Origin: Paralvinella palmiformis | Lineage: Eukaryota > Annelida > Polychaeta > Terebellida > Alvinellidae | Reading direction: 5' to 3' | Length of the DNA stretch: 64,000 nucleotides | Assembly (NCBI GenBank): GCA_025642065.1 | Contig: JAODUP010000510.1 | Span: 147,501 to 211,500 of the forward strand | Position numbers and translations under genes: made by a program | Shown: positions 11,521-22,960 of the stretch, piece after piece | Position numbering within the stretch: the first letter of the stretch is position 1 | Layout of the letters: each line of letters begins with the position of its first letter | The notes under the pieces: generated by a model | What the model saw: the letters and a program-made list of their open reading frames with translations, nothing else | The model's database searches: none | Told to the model about the DNA's origin: nothing

Positions 11521-11523
<3 letters not shown>

Positions 11524-11655
11524 AGCTGTGTATTATAAGGCACAGGCAAAGAGAATCTCGAACCGTGAATTCAAACTCTGGACGTTTCTTCAGGGGACTG
11601 AATCCAGAGTGGCGACTTTTCATGTTGAGACATGTGTAATGTCTCACCAGTGTGT
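11519..11655 (+). mobile_element. Interspersed repeat family R2, copy A (truncated)
   Basis: It starts with TTTAGCTGTGTATTATAAGG right after the GT tract and carries the shared text GAATTCAAACTCTGGACGTT and GGGACTGAATCCAGAGTGGC, ending after ATGTCTCACCAGT. The other two copies at 28583 and 58278 continue for about 180 bp more, so this one lacks the 3' half. No coding function was identified. Confidence 0.85.
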
Positions 11656-11718
11656 GTGTAATCCTGTCATCTTGTTATTACCACAGCTTAGTAATCAGAA
11701 ATGTTCTTTTCGAGAGAC

Positions 11719-12187
11719 CACTCACTCACTCACTCACTCACTCATACATACACACCCACTCACCCAACCACTCACTCACTCACTCACTCACTCACTCACT
11801 CACTCACTCACTCACTCACTCACTCACTCACTCACTCACTCACTCACTCACTCACTCACTCACTCTCCAACTCATTTATTCACTTGCTCACTCATCCACC
11901 CACCCACGCTCTCATCCACTCAGTCACTGACTCACTTATTCACTTATTCACCAAGCCACTCACTCACTCACTCACTCATACACACACTCACTCACTCACT
12001 CACTCACCCACACGTTCGCTCACTCACTCACTCACTCACTCATTCGTTTAATTATTCTCTCACCCACTTATTCATTCACCTCCTCACTCATTCACGTACT
12101 CACTCATCCACCCACTCACTCACTCTCTCATCCATTCACTCATTCACTTACTCACTCACCCACCCACTGACACTCACCCACTCACCA
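11719..12187. repeat. (ACTC)n tetranucleotide array
   Basis: Some 465 bp of ACTC tetranucleotides, pure in the centre (about 11770-11865) and increasingly interrupted towards 12187. The Thr/His/Ser/Leu-rich frames of up to 243 codons are artefacts of the repeat. Confidence 0.95.
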
Positions 12188-12261
12188 TAGGAAATGTAAT
12201 ATGTTTATTCTGTGTTCCAGAAGCCTATGTTTCTCTTCATCACTAAGTCTCGTATGAGAAG

Positions 12262-12987
12262 TCTTAGACAAGCACAAGTATTTTGTCGGAACTAGACCAT
12301 TATTATACACCGACAACTATTCTGCCAAAACTAGACCGTCATTAGACAGCCACGAATATTGTGTCAGAACTAGACTGCCATTAGACAGCCACAAGTATTA
12401 TATCGGAACTAGACCATTATTATACACCCACAACTATTCTGCCAAAACTAGACCGTCATTAGACAGCCACAAGTATTATATCGGAACTAGACCATTATTA
12501 TACACCCACAACTATTCTGCCAAAACAAGACCGTCATTAGACAGCCACTAGTATTATATCGGAACTAGACCATTAGTATACACCCACAACTATTCTGCCA
12601 AAACAAGACCGTCATTAGACAGCCACAAGTATTATATCGGAACTAGACCATTATTATACACCCACAACTATTCTGCCAAAACTAGACCGTCATTAGACAG
12701 CCACTAGTATTATATCGGAACTAGACCATTATTATACACCCACTACTATTCTGCCAAAACTAGACCGTCATTAGACAGCCACGAGTATTATATCGGAACT
12801 AGACCATTATTATACACCCACAACTATTCTGCCAAAACTAGACCGTCATTAGACAGCCACGAATATTATATCGGAACTAGACCATTATTATACACCCACA
12901 ACTATTCTGCCAAAACTAGACCGTCATTAGACAGCCACAAGTATTCTGCCAAAACTAGACCGTCATTAGACAGCCACAAGTATTCTG
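12262..12987. repeat. Dimeric satellite: 39-bp monomers in a 78-bp higher-order unit
   Basis: Two related 39-bp monomers alternate. One contains CTGCCAAAACTAGACCGTCA, the other TATCGGAACTAGACCATTAT. They share the core AACTAGACC and the end ATTA-ACA-CCAC. About nine dimers are present. The left edge is more divergent, and near the right edge two A-type monomers stand together, breaking the alternation. Homogeneity between dimers is high, with single-base variants such as CTAGTATT for CAAGTATT. Confidence 0.95.
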
Positions 12988-12989
12988 TC

Positions 12990-13289
12990 TCCTGCTTTAA
13001 TTATTTACTGAGAAATGCTTATAAATATTCACACGACGTTTAACTTGTTGATGTTTTCCCTCGATAACGTGGCTACTTCTCCCTGTACCTAGAGATGGCT
13101 AGCTATCTCTGGCTAATATGTCTATTATCATTGTTCAGTGAGAGAAGAACTGTTAAAGAAGACAAAACATCCCTTTTTTAGTCAGTTTCGTTTCTGACAA
13201 AACTTACTGATCTCCTCATCCCCAAATTTACATTTCATTCCCTATTCATTACTCCCTCTTTTGTTTTTGTTTTCATCCGGTTAGGTTTT
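12990..13289. other. Intergenic sequence
   Basis: No gene or repeat is recognised. Confidence 0.4.
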
Positions 13290-13465
13290 TGACCTTCAGT
13301 GGCGCAGTTGGTAGTGGGCTGCGATTCCCCCTTTCGGGTACCGGGATTGAATCCCAGAGTCGCTCGGGTCTGCGAGATGTTTCGTCTTCGAACGAAAGTT
13401 TCTAACCGCCGTTCGCATCGTTCCGCTGCCATCTACCCGTCGCTCGTATGTCCAAGTTTAAAGAT
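13290..13465 (+). mobile_element. tRNA-like SINE remnant (second family)
   Basis: It has a Pol III-style head with an A box (TGGCGCAGTTGGTAGTGGGC) and a B-box-like GGGATTGAATCCC. The body ends in an AATAAT tail at 13461-13477. The head differs from that of SINE family S1. It abuts the 3' end of a LINE lying in the opposite orientation. Confidence 0.6.
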
Positions 13466-14105
13466 AATAATAATAATGTATATTTAATAAAGCGCCCTTA
13501 CTAGCAGGAGCCATTCAAATGCGCTGTACAAATAATATGTAATATAATAATACCCCAAATAATATGTCTGTAAAAACCCTATAATGATTTAAAAGATAAT
13601 AATTATTTATCTGTGAAAGTGACCTTAAATAGGTGTGTTTTTAGAAGAGACTTAAAATTTCCAAGAGACGACGAATTTCTAATATTTGCGGCAACTTATT
13701 CCACAAAATAGGAGCTGCAACACTAAATGCACAATTAACATATGACTTGAGCCGAGACACTGGCACCTGCAATAGTATCTGTCTGGATGACCTGAGTTTT
13801 CGGGATGACTTTCTAATAGAAACCAGTTCACACAGGTATTCTGGCGCCATATCATTAATAGATTTATAAGTTATTAACAGAATCTTAAAATGGATACGCT
13901 GTCTAACAGGTAGCCAATGTAGTTTTTGAAGAATTGGGGTGATATGATCATATTTTCTAGTATTTGTTACAATGCGAGCTGCACTATTCTGAATTCGCTG
14001 AAGGCGATTAATGTTATAATCAGATATGCCATATAACAGGGAGTTACAATAGTCTATACGAGATGTAACAAAGGCGTGGACTACAGTTAAATTAAGATTA
14101 AAGGT
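13466..14105 (-). mobile_element. 5'-truncated non-LTR retrotransposon (CR1/L2-like LINE) tail
   Basis: The minus strand encodes the C-terminal end of a LINE reverse transcriptase (SRIDYCNSLLYGI, RLQRIQNSAARIV, LHWLPVRQRIHFKILLITYK). A 3' UTR with the 'AAAGCGC-TACTAGC-GCGCTGTACA' type sequence follows near 13485-13530. Homology stops near 14105, so the polymerase catalytic core is missing, as in a typical dead-on-arrival copy. Confidence 0.85.
13602..14105 (-). pseudogene. LINE reverse transcriptase C-terminal fragment, frameshifted
   Basis: The frame from about 14105 keeps the conserved C-terminal block to about 13680, where one frameshift breaks it. The expected family ending (FKSLLKTHLFKVTF) is found in a neighbouring frame, stopping at about 13602. 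Only about 165 of the usual 800-1000 residues remain, so it is inactive. Confidence 0.8.
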
Positions 14106-15250
14106 TAAACAAAACAAACACGTGATCACGACCGTTTCTTCTGTAATATACAGATAAACTACCATTGCATTATGGGATGAGATTTATGACAGTACCCAAT
14201 GTCTTCCGGGTAAAGCCAACTATAATTAATGTCTAGACGCAATTGATCTATAGCGGCTATTACCGTCTTCCAGATTACACCTTGTGGCCTCCTTTCGATA
14301 ATTTCAAGCGCTGGCTGCGCATTTACGTATTGCGTACAGTTGTTGGTGTGCGGCGGACAAGGCTAGAAGGTATCAAGGAACGAATCGAAACTAAGAAATA
14401 GTGAAATAAGTGGATGCAGCGTCCGAAAATGCCATCTACGCGACGAATGGTATCCAACGACGATGACTAGTTATTGTCACGAAAGCGGAATGCCAGCGGC
14501 AACAGCAACAACAACAACAACCACAACAACAACAACATCAGTATCAACAACAACAACAACAGCAGCAATCGTAAATCCGGAACCGAGTCGTTTTTGTCGA
14601 GGCTAATTGCCTTTTGCACACGCCCCGTAAGTGAAATAATTTCCTTTCTGGAAGCCGTTTCACCGACCCGACTTAACCGTATTCCGTATATCGTGTTGCC
14701 TATTGTTAGCCGTTAGCGTTTCTCTCTGTTGTGGTCTATAACTTGACCCCGACGTGCTGTTAATTGGAAGTTCGTGGCCCGTTGGAATAATCCAAGGTCA
14801 CGTGCTCGCCGCTGATCATTGTTGACAACCGGAATTGGCTCATCGACGACTGAAACATCGTTAAAATATGACTCTACCGGGGTTACGCTGATGGTATGTA
14901 TATTGGAATGGGCCGAACGAGAGATGGATCCCGGCACGGATCAGGACAATCCCAGCCGAGCCTTAAAGACGATGTTGTGCCCTGCGCGTGTGCTGCGCGC
15001 TGACACCAAACTTGAGACAATTGAGACAATTGTCATTATGTATTTTCGTACAAAAGCACCGACGGAAATTAGCCAGAATTATTATTTACGTTTATAATAT
15101 TTTACCAAACTTTGTCTGACGTCATGGTATACAGTATCAGATATGATACACTTGGATGTATACGTCATATTTTTGTTATCAACAAATTAACAGTAAGTCT
15201 TACGTCTTGTCTTAACTACCAGAGTGAAGGCCATTTGATATGCATCAGGA
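14106..15250. other. Intergenic sequence with (CAA)n
   Basis: No gene is recognised. A CAA/CAG trinucleotide run occupies 14500-14570 and explains the Asn-rich plus-strand frame there. Flanking sequence from 14590 to 15010 has frequent CpG and is not low-complexity. Confidence 0.4.
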
Positions 15251-15257
15251 TCTTGAC

Positions 15258-15312
15258 CTCACTCACTCATTCACTCACTCATTCACTCACTCACTCACTC
15301 ATTCTCACTCGA
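15258..15312. repeat. (ACTC/ATTC)n microsatellite
   Basis: Short imperfect ACTC array, similar to those at 11.7 and 22.9 kb. Confidence 0.9.
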
Positions 15313-16295
15313 TCATTCACACCAAAGCCGTCTTTATCGCCTTCTTCCTCTGAAGTACGCTCAAAATCATTAACAATATCATTATAGCAATAACAGGGAC
15401 CCTATTATAATAATAATTAATTAGTTATCAATGACCTTGATTGTCGGCAATATAACTAATTTTATATCAAACGAATTATATATTCGCATAATTCATTGAT
15501 GTATACATGACATGGTGAATAAATCATTCCAAACAAAGTGAAATGTATGCCATTTACATAAACATTGGCTCCAGACATCTATAGTCACCCTATCTGGGTC
15601 AGGTCAACACAACATGTCAGACATATGTACCAGATTTGTATATGTTATCAATGTTAGTGTCGATCAAGGAAAACATTGATTTATATATGTAATATATCAT
15701 TATTGGATGGCTAATATTGATAGCACATACAGAGATAACATAAATGTGTCGTAATCGAAGAACATCTGTTAAACATTGATCATCTGTCAGGTTCTACCTC
15801 AATGATAGGAATCCTGGAATGGAATCCGGAATACAATCCTCATATAAAATGTTCAGTATTTGTTTTCGTATACACGTGACCGGTGTGAGAAATCTTTGAG
15901 CCACACTTCTGGATCTTTCTACATTAGTAAATGTTAGTTCTGGGGAGCAGCGCCACCATCAGTACCTTCATCCGGACTCGGGAGACAATTAAAAATGAAA
16001 GCCACCAATTTTACATCTAATTTTAGACATTTTTTAATCAAAATGGCTTCAGGACTCAATTGGAAAAAAGGAAATTATTAAATGGCTTTAGGTTGAATTT
16101 GTAAACCGATGGATTATTAATTACAATTATAAAAATTGAAAACTGAAATATTTAATATATGTTTATGGTATTTCATTTAGCATATTTACCATTATTATAA
16201 AGTTAAAATAGCTAAACTTTTCCATTTTACTAATGATTTCGTCACATCTGTCTAATGTCAAAACTGAAGAAGAAAAAATCTAATAAAAAGACTAT
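15313..16295. other. AT-rich intergenic sequence
   Basis: No gene, RNA or repeat is recognised. Confidence 0.4.
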
Positions 16296-16307
16296 GATTA
16301 AAGTGCT

Positions 16308-16480
16308 CGAATGTGATGATGATGATGATGATGATGATTGATTGATGTTTTACGGCCACTTCTGTGCACATGGTAGGCAAAATGGACCGAACGACCTCCA
16401 AAGGTAGTGAAGCGAAGTTAAAGATGAAACAACCTTCAGATATGTCCACGCCGAGATTCTAACTCTGGTGGTAGTGCTCT
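16308..16480 (-). mobile_element. SINE family S1 copy, lacking part of the tRNA head
   Basis: The body is the same as at 5240-5459 (ACGGCCACTTCTGTGCACAT, then AAAGGTAGTGAAGCGAAG), with an expanded GATGAT tail at 16312-16335. It stops within the tRNA-like head before the A box. The near-repeat TTAAAGTGCTC / TTAAAGTACTC on its two sides (about 16297 and 16483) may be an old target-site duplication. Confidence 0.85.
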
Positions 16481-16507
16481 GTTAAAGTACTCTAAAGTGG
16501 ATATAAA

Positions 16508-16555
16508 TATATCATCGTCATCATCATCATAATCATCATCATCATCATCATGCTA
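16508..16555. repeat. (ATC)n microsatellite
   Basis: CATCAT repeats with one TAA interruption, close to the SINE tail. Confidence 0.85.
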
Positions 16556-17498
16556 TCACTCATCAAACTCAAGCTGGCAAAAAGTATCGGATAACTCGAA
16601 TTATATCTTCGACATTTGCGCTAAAACTGACTTCCTTAAATCAATGTAATGCGCTGCTAGCTATAACCCATACAAGTGACAACAAAATAAGTAGCCAAGT
16701 ATAGAGCTAATGAAATGAATTGTTCCCAGTAAAAAAACATGGAAGATAATTAAGGCTAGATATTAAATATACACGTATATGATGGATCGAGAATTGCATC
16801 GTATAGAATTATTAATGATTTGTTCAAATCTCAACTGCTACATTCCTGTTAATAACAATGTAAGGTGTTATTTCGAAATTATATTTCTTCCGTGAATGGT
16901 GACGGTAACGCAAATGATCGACCACATTGCATGCGGATATGATTGATATGCTACGCATCAGACTTATGTAAAACCTATATGATCTGTCAAACGGGAAGAC
17001 AGACACTCGTGAAGAACAATATTAGTTTGTTAGATAAAGAGGACTATAAACTTACAGATGTGTTTATATTACTGTTGTGAGCGAGAAGAGTCAATTTGTT
17101 CCTGTCTCGACTAGAAACGTCTGCTATGGATTAGCCGAACCATACACATAAGGATTGGCTTAGAATTAATAACCTGTTCGTATTCCCTGTCGGCGCGATT
17201 TATTATTCTCCTGTAGTTCTCGCTACGTTAGAGAGTCTTCTGGGAGAATCCTATCTACTGGATCTATGTAAACAGACGGCCATAGACTGATAAATGGCTG
17301 CAGATTTGAGGTCAGTCCTACTCAAAGTTATCGGTATCCGTCTGGAATCAGTAAGGCATGGATCCATATTAGGATTTGTCCTCCAAACAAACCTTAATCA
17401 TGTGCAGCTCAATTTACAAAGGTAGGCGTGAGTTTACTTTTCAAAAAGATTTTAGGACGTAAATATCACAAGAACAGAGGCTATTATTGAGCATAATA
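16556..17498. other. Intergenic sequence
   Basis: No gene or repeat is recognised. Confidence 0.4.
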
Positions 17499-17500
17499 TA

Positions 17501-17592
17501 TGCGCCTCCGTTGTTTAGTTGGTAGCGCGTTGGACAACATATCACTACCACCTGAGTTCGAATCTCGGCGTGGGCATATCTGAAGGCTGTCA
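17501..17592 (+). mobile_element. SINE family S1, tRNA-like head only
   Basis: GCGCCTCCGTTGTTTAGTTG, a Pol III A-box region, is followed by the B box GAGTTCGAATCTCGG. The copy then stops a few bases after GGCATATCTGAAGG. It is a truncated copy in plus orientation. A real tRNA gene was considered and rejected, because the sequence matches the SINE head and does not close as a cloverleaf. Confidence 0.75.
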
Positions 17593-17879
17593 GCTGACGT
17601 AATTATACTTTAATTCGAAATTACATCAGCTAAATTAAAGTAAGTCTTGTCATTTATAATACACATTGCAGAACTCTATAAATATAATCTCCTATAAATA
17701 GAATTGGCTAAATAGATCATTAATGATAATAGAAAACGTACAATACACAGATGGATTCCTGTATGTTGTTGCTACTTCTTATCTGTTTTTTTGTTTTTTG
17801 TATTGAGCGTATGTTGAAGTTTGCTCAACTATTTCATAAATATAATGTTTTATTTCCTGCGTAGCAACTATCATCACCG

Positions 17880-19440
17880 AGGCTTCGACATCTGCTACAG
17901 TCCATTATGTCAATACCAATACTACATCTGCTATAAGACCGTTCTGCCGGTGCTATCTGCTACAACTCATTCTGCCAGTATTACATCTACTACAAAGATC
18001 ATTCTGCCGTTACTGGATCTGCTGGAATCTATTCTGCCATTGCTACCTCTATTACAAAAGCTCAATCTGCCAGCACTACATCTACTACAACTCTGTCAGC
18101 ATCAACACTACACCTACTACACCTGCTAAACTTCGTTCTGCCACTACCAATACTACACCTACTACACCTGCTAAACTTCGTTCTGCCACTACCAATACTA
18201 CACCTACTACACCTGCTAAACTTCGTTCTGCCACTACCAATACTACACCTACTACACCTGCTAAACTTCGTTCTGCCACTACCAATACTACACCTACTAC
18301 ACCTGCTAAACTTCGTTCTGCCACTACCAATACTACACCTACTACACCTGCTAAACTTCGTTCTGCCACTACCAACACTACACCTACTACACCTGCTAAA
18401 CTTCGTTCTGCCACTACCAACACTACACCTACTACACCTGCTAAACTTCGTTCTGCCACTACCAACACTACACCTACTACACCTGCTAAACTTCGTTCTG
18501 CCACTACCAACACTACACCTACTACACCTGCTAAACTTCTTCTGCCACTACCAACATACACCTACTACACCTGCTAAACTTGTCTGACTATCCTGTTTAA
18601 CATCCATTTAATCTTTAAATGTCCACCACCAATACTACACTATCATGCTAAACTTCGTTCTGCCACTACCAACACTACACCTACTACACCTGCTAAACTT
18701 CGTTCTGCCACTACCAATATACACCATACAGATTTCCATAATTCATACATGATCCTGACAAAATCAAACTAACTCTAAATTGTTCTGCAAAAAACCACTA
18801 CACCCAAACTTCGTTTTACTACCAATACTCATACTACACCTGCTAAACTTCGTTCTTCCACTACCAACACTACACCTACTACACCTGCTAAACTTCGTTC
18901 TGCCACTACCAATACTACACCTACTACACCTGCTAAACTTCGTTCTGCCACTACCAACACTACACCTACTACATCAATCGTTCTGCTAAATTCTTATGCT
19001 AAATTCGTGCCACTACCAAACTGACACCTCACACTTCTACAATTCGACTCACTACCAACACTAATATAAACTACACTGAAATGTCATATCTCGCCAGTCT
19101 TCAGGACAGTTAACTGGGAAACCTGCTAACTGTCGTTCGTCCACATGACAAATACAGCCATATACACTAGCTAAACTTCGTTCATGCCAATCTACCAATA
19201 CTACCCTTACTGTAAATCGTTTGCCCTACCAACACTACCTACTAACTGCAAACTTCGTTCTCCATCCAACAAACTATCATGTAAACTTCTTCTTCAACCA
19301 ACACTAACCTATACACTGCAAATTTTCTGAACAAACTACATTACAACGAATTGTTTATACCAAATAACCATAACTAAACTTGTTTGCAACTAAATATACA
19401 ATCTCACTGCAAATCGTCTGCCCTACATATACACTTAGAC
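17880..19440. repeat. 45-bp minisatellite with decayed edges
   Basis: The core (about 18120-18560) consists of nearly identical 45-bp units containing TACTACACCTGCTAAACTTC and GTTCTGCCACTACCAA. The main variant is CCAATACT versus CCAACACT. To the left (17890-18120) units are diverged by substitution but keep a recognisable period. To the right (18560-19440) units are broken by many small deletions and insertions. Since 45 is a multiple of three, the minus strand stays open for 158 codons as a 15-residue repeat (ERSLAGVVGVVLVVA); I do not regard it as coding. Confidence 0.95.
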
Positions 19441-20580
19441 TGCTAAATCTTTGATCCAATCTGCACCAATTGAATACTATTACGATAACCACGGTTTTTT
19501 TGATAAAGAAATTATATGCATCATCAGCCCAGTCATTCAGGATGGTGTAAGGCGAAAACTCTTACTTGAACTGCGTCGTACCACATGGATCGAACATCAT
19601 GTTGCTTACTGCCATTTTTATACATCGTATGCCTTCTTCGTGAAAAAGACTAGAAGCGATTGTCTTCAAGGTGCATACCGCGACAAGTATTATCATAATA
19701 TGAGGGAAGCCAATATGGCGTGGCTTCGACAGTCAACGTAGAATCAGGCATGCCTTAGATCAACTGGCTGACAACAGCACAGCACAACAATGCCCCAGCA
19801 ACATCAACAAAAAAAAAACGCTGTCTCCTCAATCCTGCAAACCCCTTTGTTGATCACCTTATCAATCACCTGATGCAGAAGTTTGACACCCTCCGCTCTC
19901 CACAGCGTCTGCTAAGCCGATAGCATCTGTATCATCCGTCATATCCATCCGTGATGTTGATATATCTGACGCGGTGGAAATAAAAAGGCGACCATTTGCC
20001 ATTAGGCGCGTTCATTCTCCAGGAAATTTTCGTGCCGGAACAATAAACTTATCCAGCCGAACCGGATTCCTCAACGTATTGATACTTCTCCAAACTGCAC
20101 GAACTCGACGCGTGAATGCACGTGCATTATGACATGGCTTTTGCCCTTGTTGTTGGTATATTAGAATATTTGAAATACAAAGGTTTTTTTTTTTCTTTAA
20201 TCAAATTATTTATGTAAGAGATTGTATTGTATTTGAACGTTTCTTTCTCCTTATACCAGATCTTGATTATTATAAAATATTGTCTAGCCTGTGACGCATA
20301 ATAAACATTATACAGAACTGTTCGGGGCTTATTTTGAATATTTCCCCCCGAAATAATGAGTTCCACGAGTAAATATATAGCCCCCACCCCCGAAAACCCC
20401 AAAAGGCACATTGGGGCGTATGGGATTTCACCCCCTCCCCCCGATTTCTTCGTTCCTAGTTCAACAGAAACGACACCCCTTCAATAGAAGCTAGCGACGA
20501 GCCCGTTGTCTAGATGTTATATTGATGACTATGTGTACGCTGAGAGTTTTACTGTATGTGTATAGGTAACAACTGGTCAG
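19441..20580. other. Intergenic sequence with an unassigned 96-codon frame
   Basis: A plus-strand frame at 19451-19741 contains RRKLLLELRRTTWIEHHVAY. It looks less random than most frames here but matches no family I recognise. It could be a relic of a mobile element. No splice or promoter evidence supports it as a gene. Confidence 0.3.
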
Positions 20581-20586
20581 ACTGGA

Positions 20587-20670
20587 TGCGCACGCACACG
20601 CACACACACGCACACGCACACACACACACACACACACACACGTGATCTATCTATCTATCTATCTCTCTAT

Positions 20671-20742
<72 letters not shown>
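20587..20742. repeat. Composite (CA)n(TATC)n(CT)n(TA)n microsatellite
   Basis: Four simple repeats follow one another without unique spacer of note. Confidence 0.95.
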
Positions 20743-20744
<2 letters not shown>

Positions 20745-20969
20745 GAAATCAAAAACATCATCACGTCCCTGGACATTATTGGCAGTTAATTCCCAACGTT
20801 GCAATATTTATCCCGTAAGCTACTTCAAGTACCACGTTATCTCACGATGGCTATTTCCTCTCGTTATAGACTTTAGCCATTCTGGACGTCACGTCATAAA
20901 GGTCGTGGGCTGAAAGAAAACGTCCTCCATTTACGATATACCTTATACATATAGTAACCTAAACGATCC

Positions 20970-21090
20970 AAACAACAACGTCACACAATAATGAGGCGAA
21001 ATAGAAGATGAAACGCCATAGCGTGGTCTGGAATCGAACCCGAGTGCTAGACGAGTACGGCCAATCGTGTTACCGTGGAGACGCGGGACA
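20970..21090 (-). mobile_element. Diverged SINE-like tRNA-head remnant
   Basis: It keeps AATGAGGCGAAATAGAAGAT followed by GAATCGAACCCGAGTGCTAG and a GTTACCGTGGAGACGCGGG end. This is the same order (body, B box, A box, seen in reverse) as SINE family S1, with many substitutions. Confidence 0.55.
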
Positions 21091-22270
21091 TCGGTCCGGC
21101 TCAGAGTCGGCCTCGCCTCGGCAGTCGCGGATTGATGATGTATGATTCCAGAAGCGTCCCTGTTTGGCGAGAACGATCCCAGAACTCGTTTATATTATAA
21201 ACACCGATGAGGAAACATTATGTTCGTTGGGTAATTATAGCTTCATCAATAATCATCGAACTGGTGTCAGTGTCCGGGCTGAAGTTTTTGTCCTTTGGGG
21301 GGAGGAGTTTATTTGCTGACGCTATAGTGAATCTTATCGTATTTTACGGTGACAGTGGGAATAAGATAAATACTTGTACTCAAAATAAACGACCATAATT
21401 GCATCCGATTATTTGTTGATGAATGTTTCATTGTATCTTGACTATGAGTTTGCCCAATTATTGTACTAGATACGCCACTGAGCTCGATTATTTTTCGAGG
21501 AAACGCGCAATAGAAGTTTCTAATTATATTATTGTTATGATAAAACATATAAAACTCTATTCATTCACCGTTGACTGATATAAATGTGGGCCCCGATGAG
21601 TTCCTGTTTTGTCTTCGCTGACAGTTGTACAGTTTTCATCTCAAGTCAGGTACTCGGCATAGGAACGAGTTGAATAAATTACGTGAACGTTAAATTGATT
21701 CCGTTGATCGATTTTCGGCGTCGAATAAACTCCAGGCATTAGTGCTTATCGATTCAAAAAACTAAAAAATATATCCAGAACGCATCCTACAGTCTCGTCC
21801 GATGTAACGATTGGTTCTCGTTAGCTTCGTTGGTCGTACGCGTTCTGATTGGATAAAATGACAGATAGAATCAACCACACCCAGGAGAGGAAAAAACCCC
21901 ATCCTAAATCATTCTGGATCAATACAAAAACAGCACAAAAATTCCCATGACAGATCCCAGCCTATATTTATTGGCTGCGGCACTTTCTGAACCGTTATAA
22001 CGCTTTGTCCTTCGGCTACCGTCCCATCCGAAGTGGACCGATATCATTAGCATTAATAGGTGGCGCCGACTGGCGGGAAACGCGTCACATGACGACGTAT
22101 CGATCGATCGGAGAGGTCATCGGGTGTAACACGTGGAAGTCGTTATGGTTCGTTGAGGCCCGTAATGGAAGACCATCAATTACAGCTGATCTCTACTGAA
22201 CTTTGATGAAAGAAGAAGGAGGGGGGAAGACGCTGCTGGGCCAATATCTCTGGTACGAGTAATGGGATAA
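21091..22270. other. Repeat-poor, CpG-rich intergenic sequence
   Basis: CpG is frequent, especially in 21680-22160. The sequence is of high complexity and includes homeodomain/POU-like AT motifs (CATTAGCATTAAT near 22047) next to GC-rich words (GGCGGGAAACGCG). It is a candidate enhancer or promoter. The 64-codon frame at 22005-22199 has no recognisable domain. Confidence 0.3.
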
Positions 22271-22274
22271 TAAC

Positions 22275-22360
22275 AAAACAATATCATACAACAACATAAA
22301 CAATAACACCAACAACAGCAACAACAACAACATCATCAACAACAACAACAATGACAATCA
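22275..22360. repeat. (AAC)n microsatellite
   Basis: Imperfect AAC/ATC trinucleotide repeats. Confidence 0.85.
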
Positions 22361-22613
22361 TGGTGTTGACGAAGATGACAACAACCAAACAACTTGACCT
22401 TTCAACTCGATATCAATGGCTTCATGGCACATCCAAGTCCAATATTTGTTCGTGGAATAAACTTAATAGATCGAATCAACATAAAACGTTGTATTTAGTA
22501 ACTATTATATAACTATTTACATGTATATATAATGTAACTATTATATAACTAATCAGGGTTTTGAGACATATTATTTGGGGTATTATTATATTAAAAATTA
22601 TTTATTAAATATA

Positions 22614-22615
<2 letters not shown>
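22361..22615. other. Intergenic sequence with a duplicated ATTATATAACTA block
   Basis: TAACTATTATATAACTA occurs twice between 22499 and 22550. Otherwise unremarkable. Confidence 0.4.
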
Positions 22616-22650
<35 letters not shown>

Positions 22651-22651
22651 T
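22614..22651. repeat. (ATT)n microsatellite
   Basis: Pure ATT trinucleotide run. Confidence 0.95.
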
Positions 22652-22854
22652 CACTGTTTGTGTCAAGCGGTAGATAACTCTGATGGACAGAATTAACTAT
22701 CTTATAAAGCAGAAGTGATAACCACCTTTACACCTTGTTGTTGTTATTGTCTTTGCGATGTTTCATCTGATCATCTTATACCTCTAGTGTCATCTTTCTG
22801 TCATATTTCCCGGATGTTTTCTTCGTGGTTTAGATGTTTAAAATCGTTCTCGCA

Positions 22855-22960
22855 GACTGACTGACTGACTGACTGACTCACTACTCACTCACTCACTCAC
22901 TCACTCACTCACTCACTCACTCACTCACTCACTCACTCACTTACCTACTCACTCACTCAA
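22855..22960. repeat. (GACT)n-(ACTC)n microsatellite
   Basis: GACT units switch to ACTC units. It is like the arrays at 11.7 and 15.3 kb. Confidence 0.95.

Noticed and set aside
11459..12190. Open frames up to 243 codons rich in Thr/His/Ser/Leu, and Cys/Val frames over GT tracts
   Set aside because: They translate (ACTC)n and (GT)n repeats; all frames are open because the repeat has no stop words.
17501..17592. tRNA gene
   Set aside because: The A and B boxes belong to the head of SINE family S1, seen with its body elsewhere in the window; no cloverleaf closes. The same holds for 30998, 10083, 13296 and 55030.
18085..18561. 158-codon minus-strand frame of 15-residue repeats (ERSLAGVVGVVLVVA)
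   Set aside because: The 45-bp unit length keeps the frame open; there is no start context, splice signal or family match, and the array decays without frame preservation.
17820..18720. CRISPR-like array
   Set aside because: Units are directly contiguous without spacers, in a eukaryotic genome; it is a minisatellite.
19451..19741. 96-codon plus frame as a gene
   Set aside because: It looks less random than most, but I recognise no family and see no gene structure.
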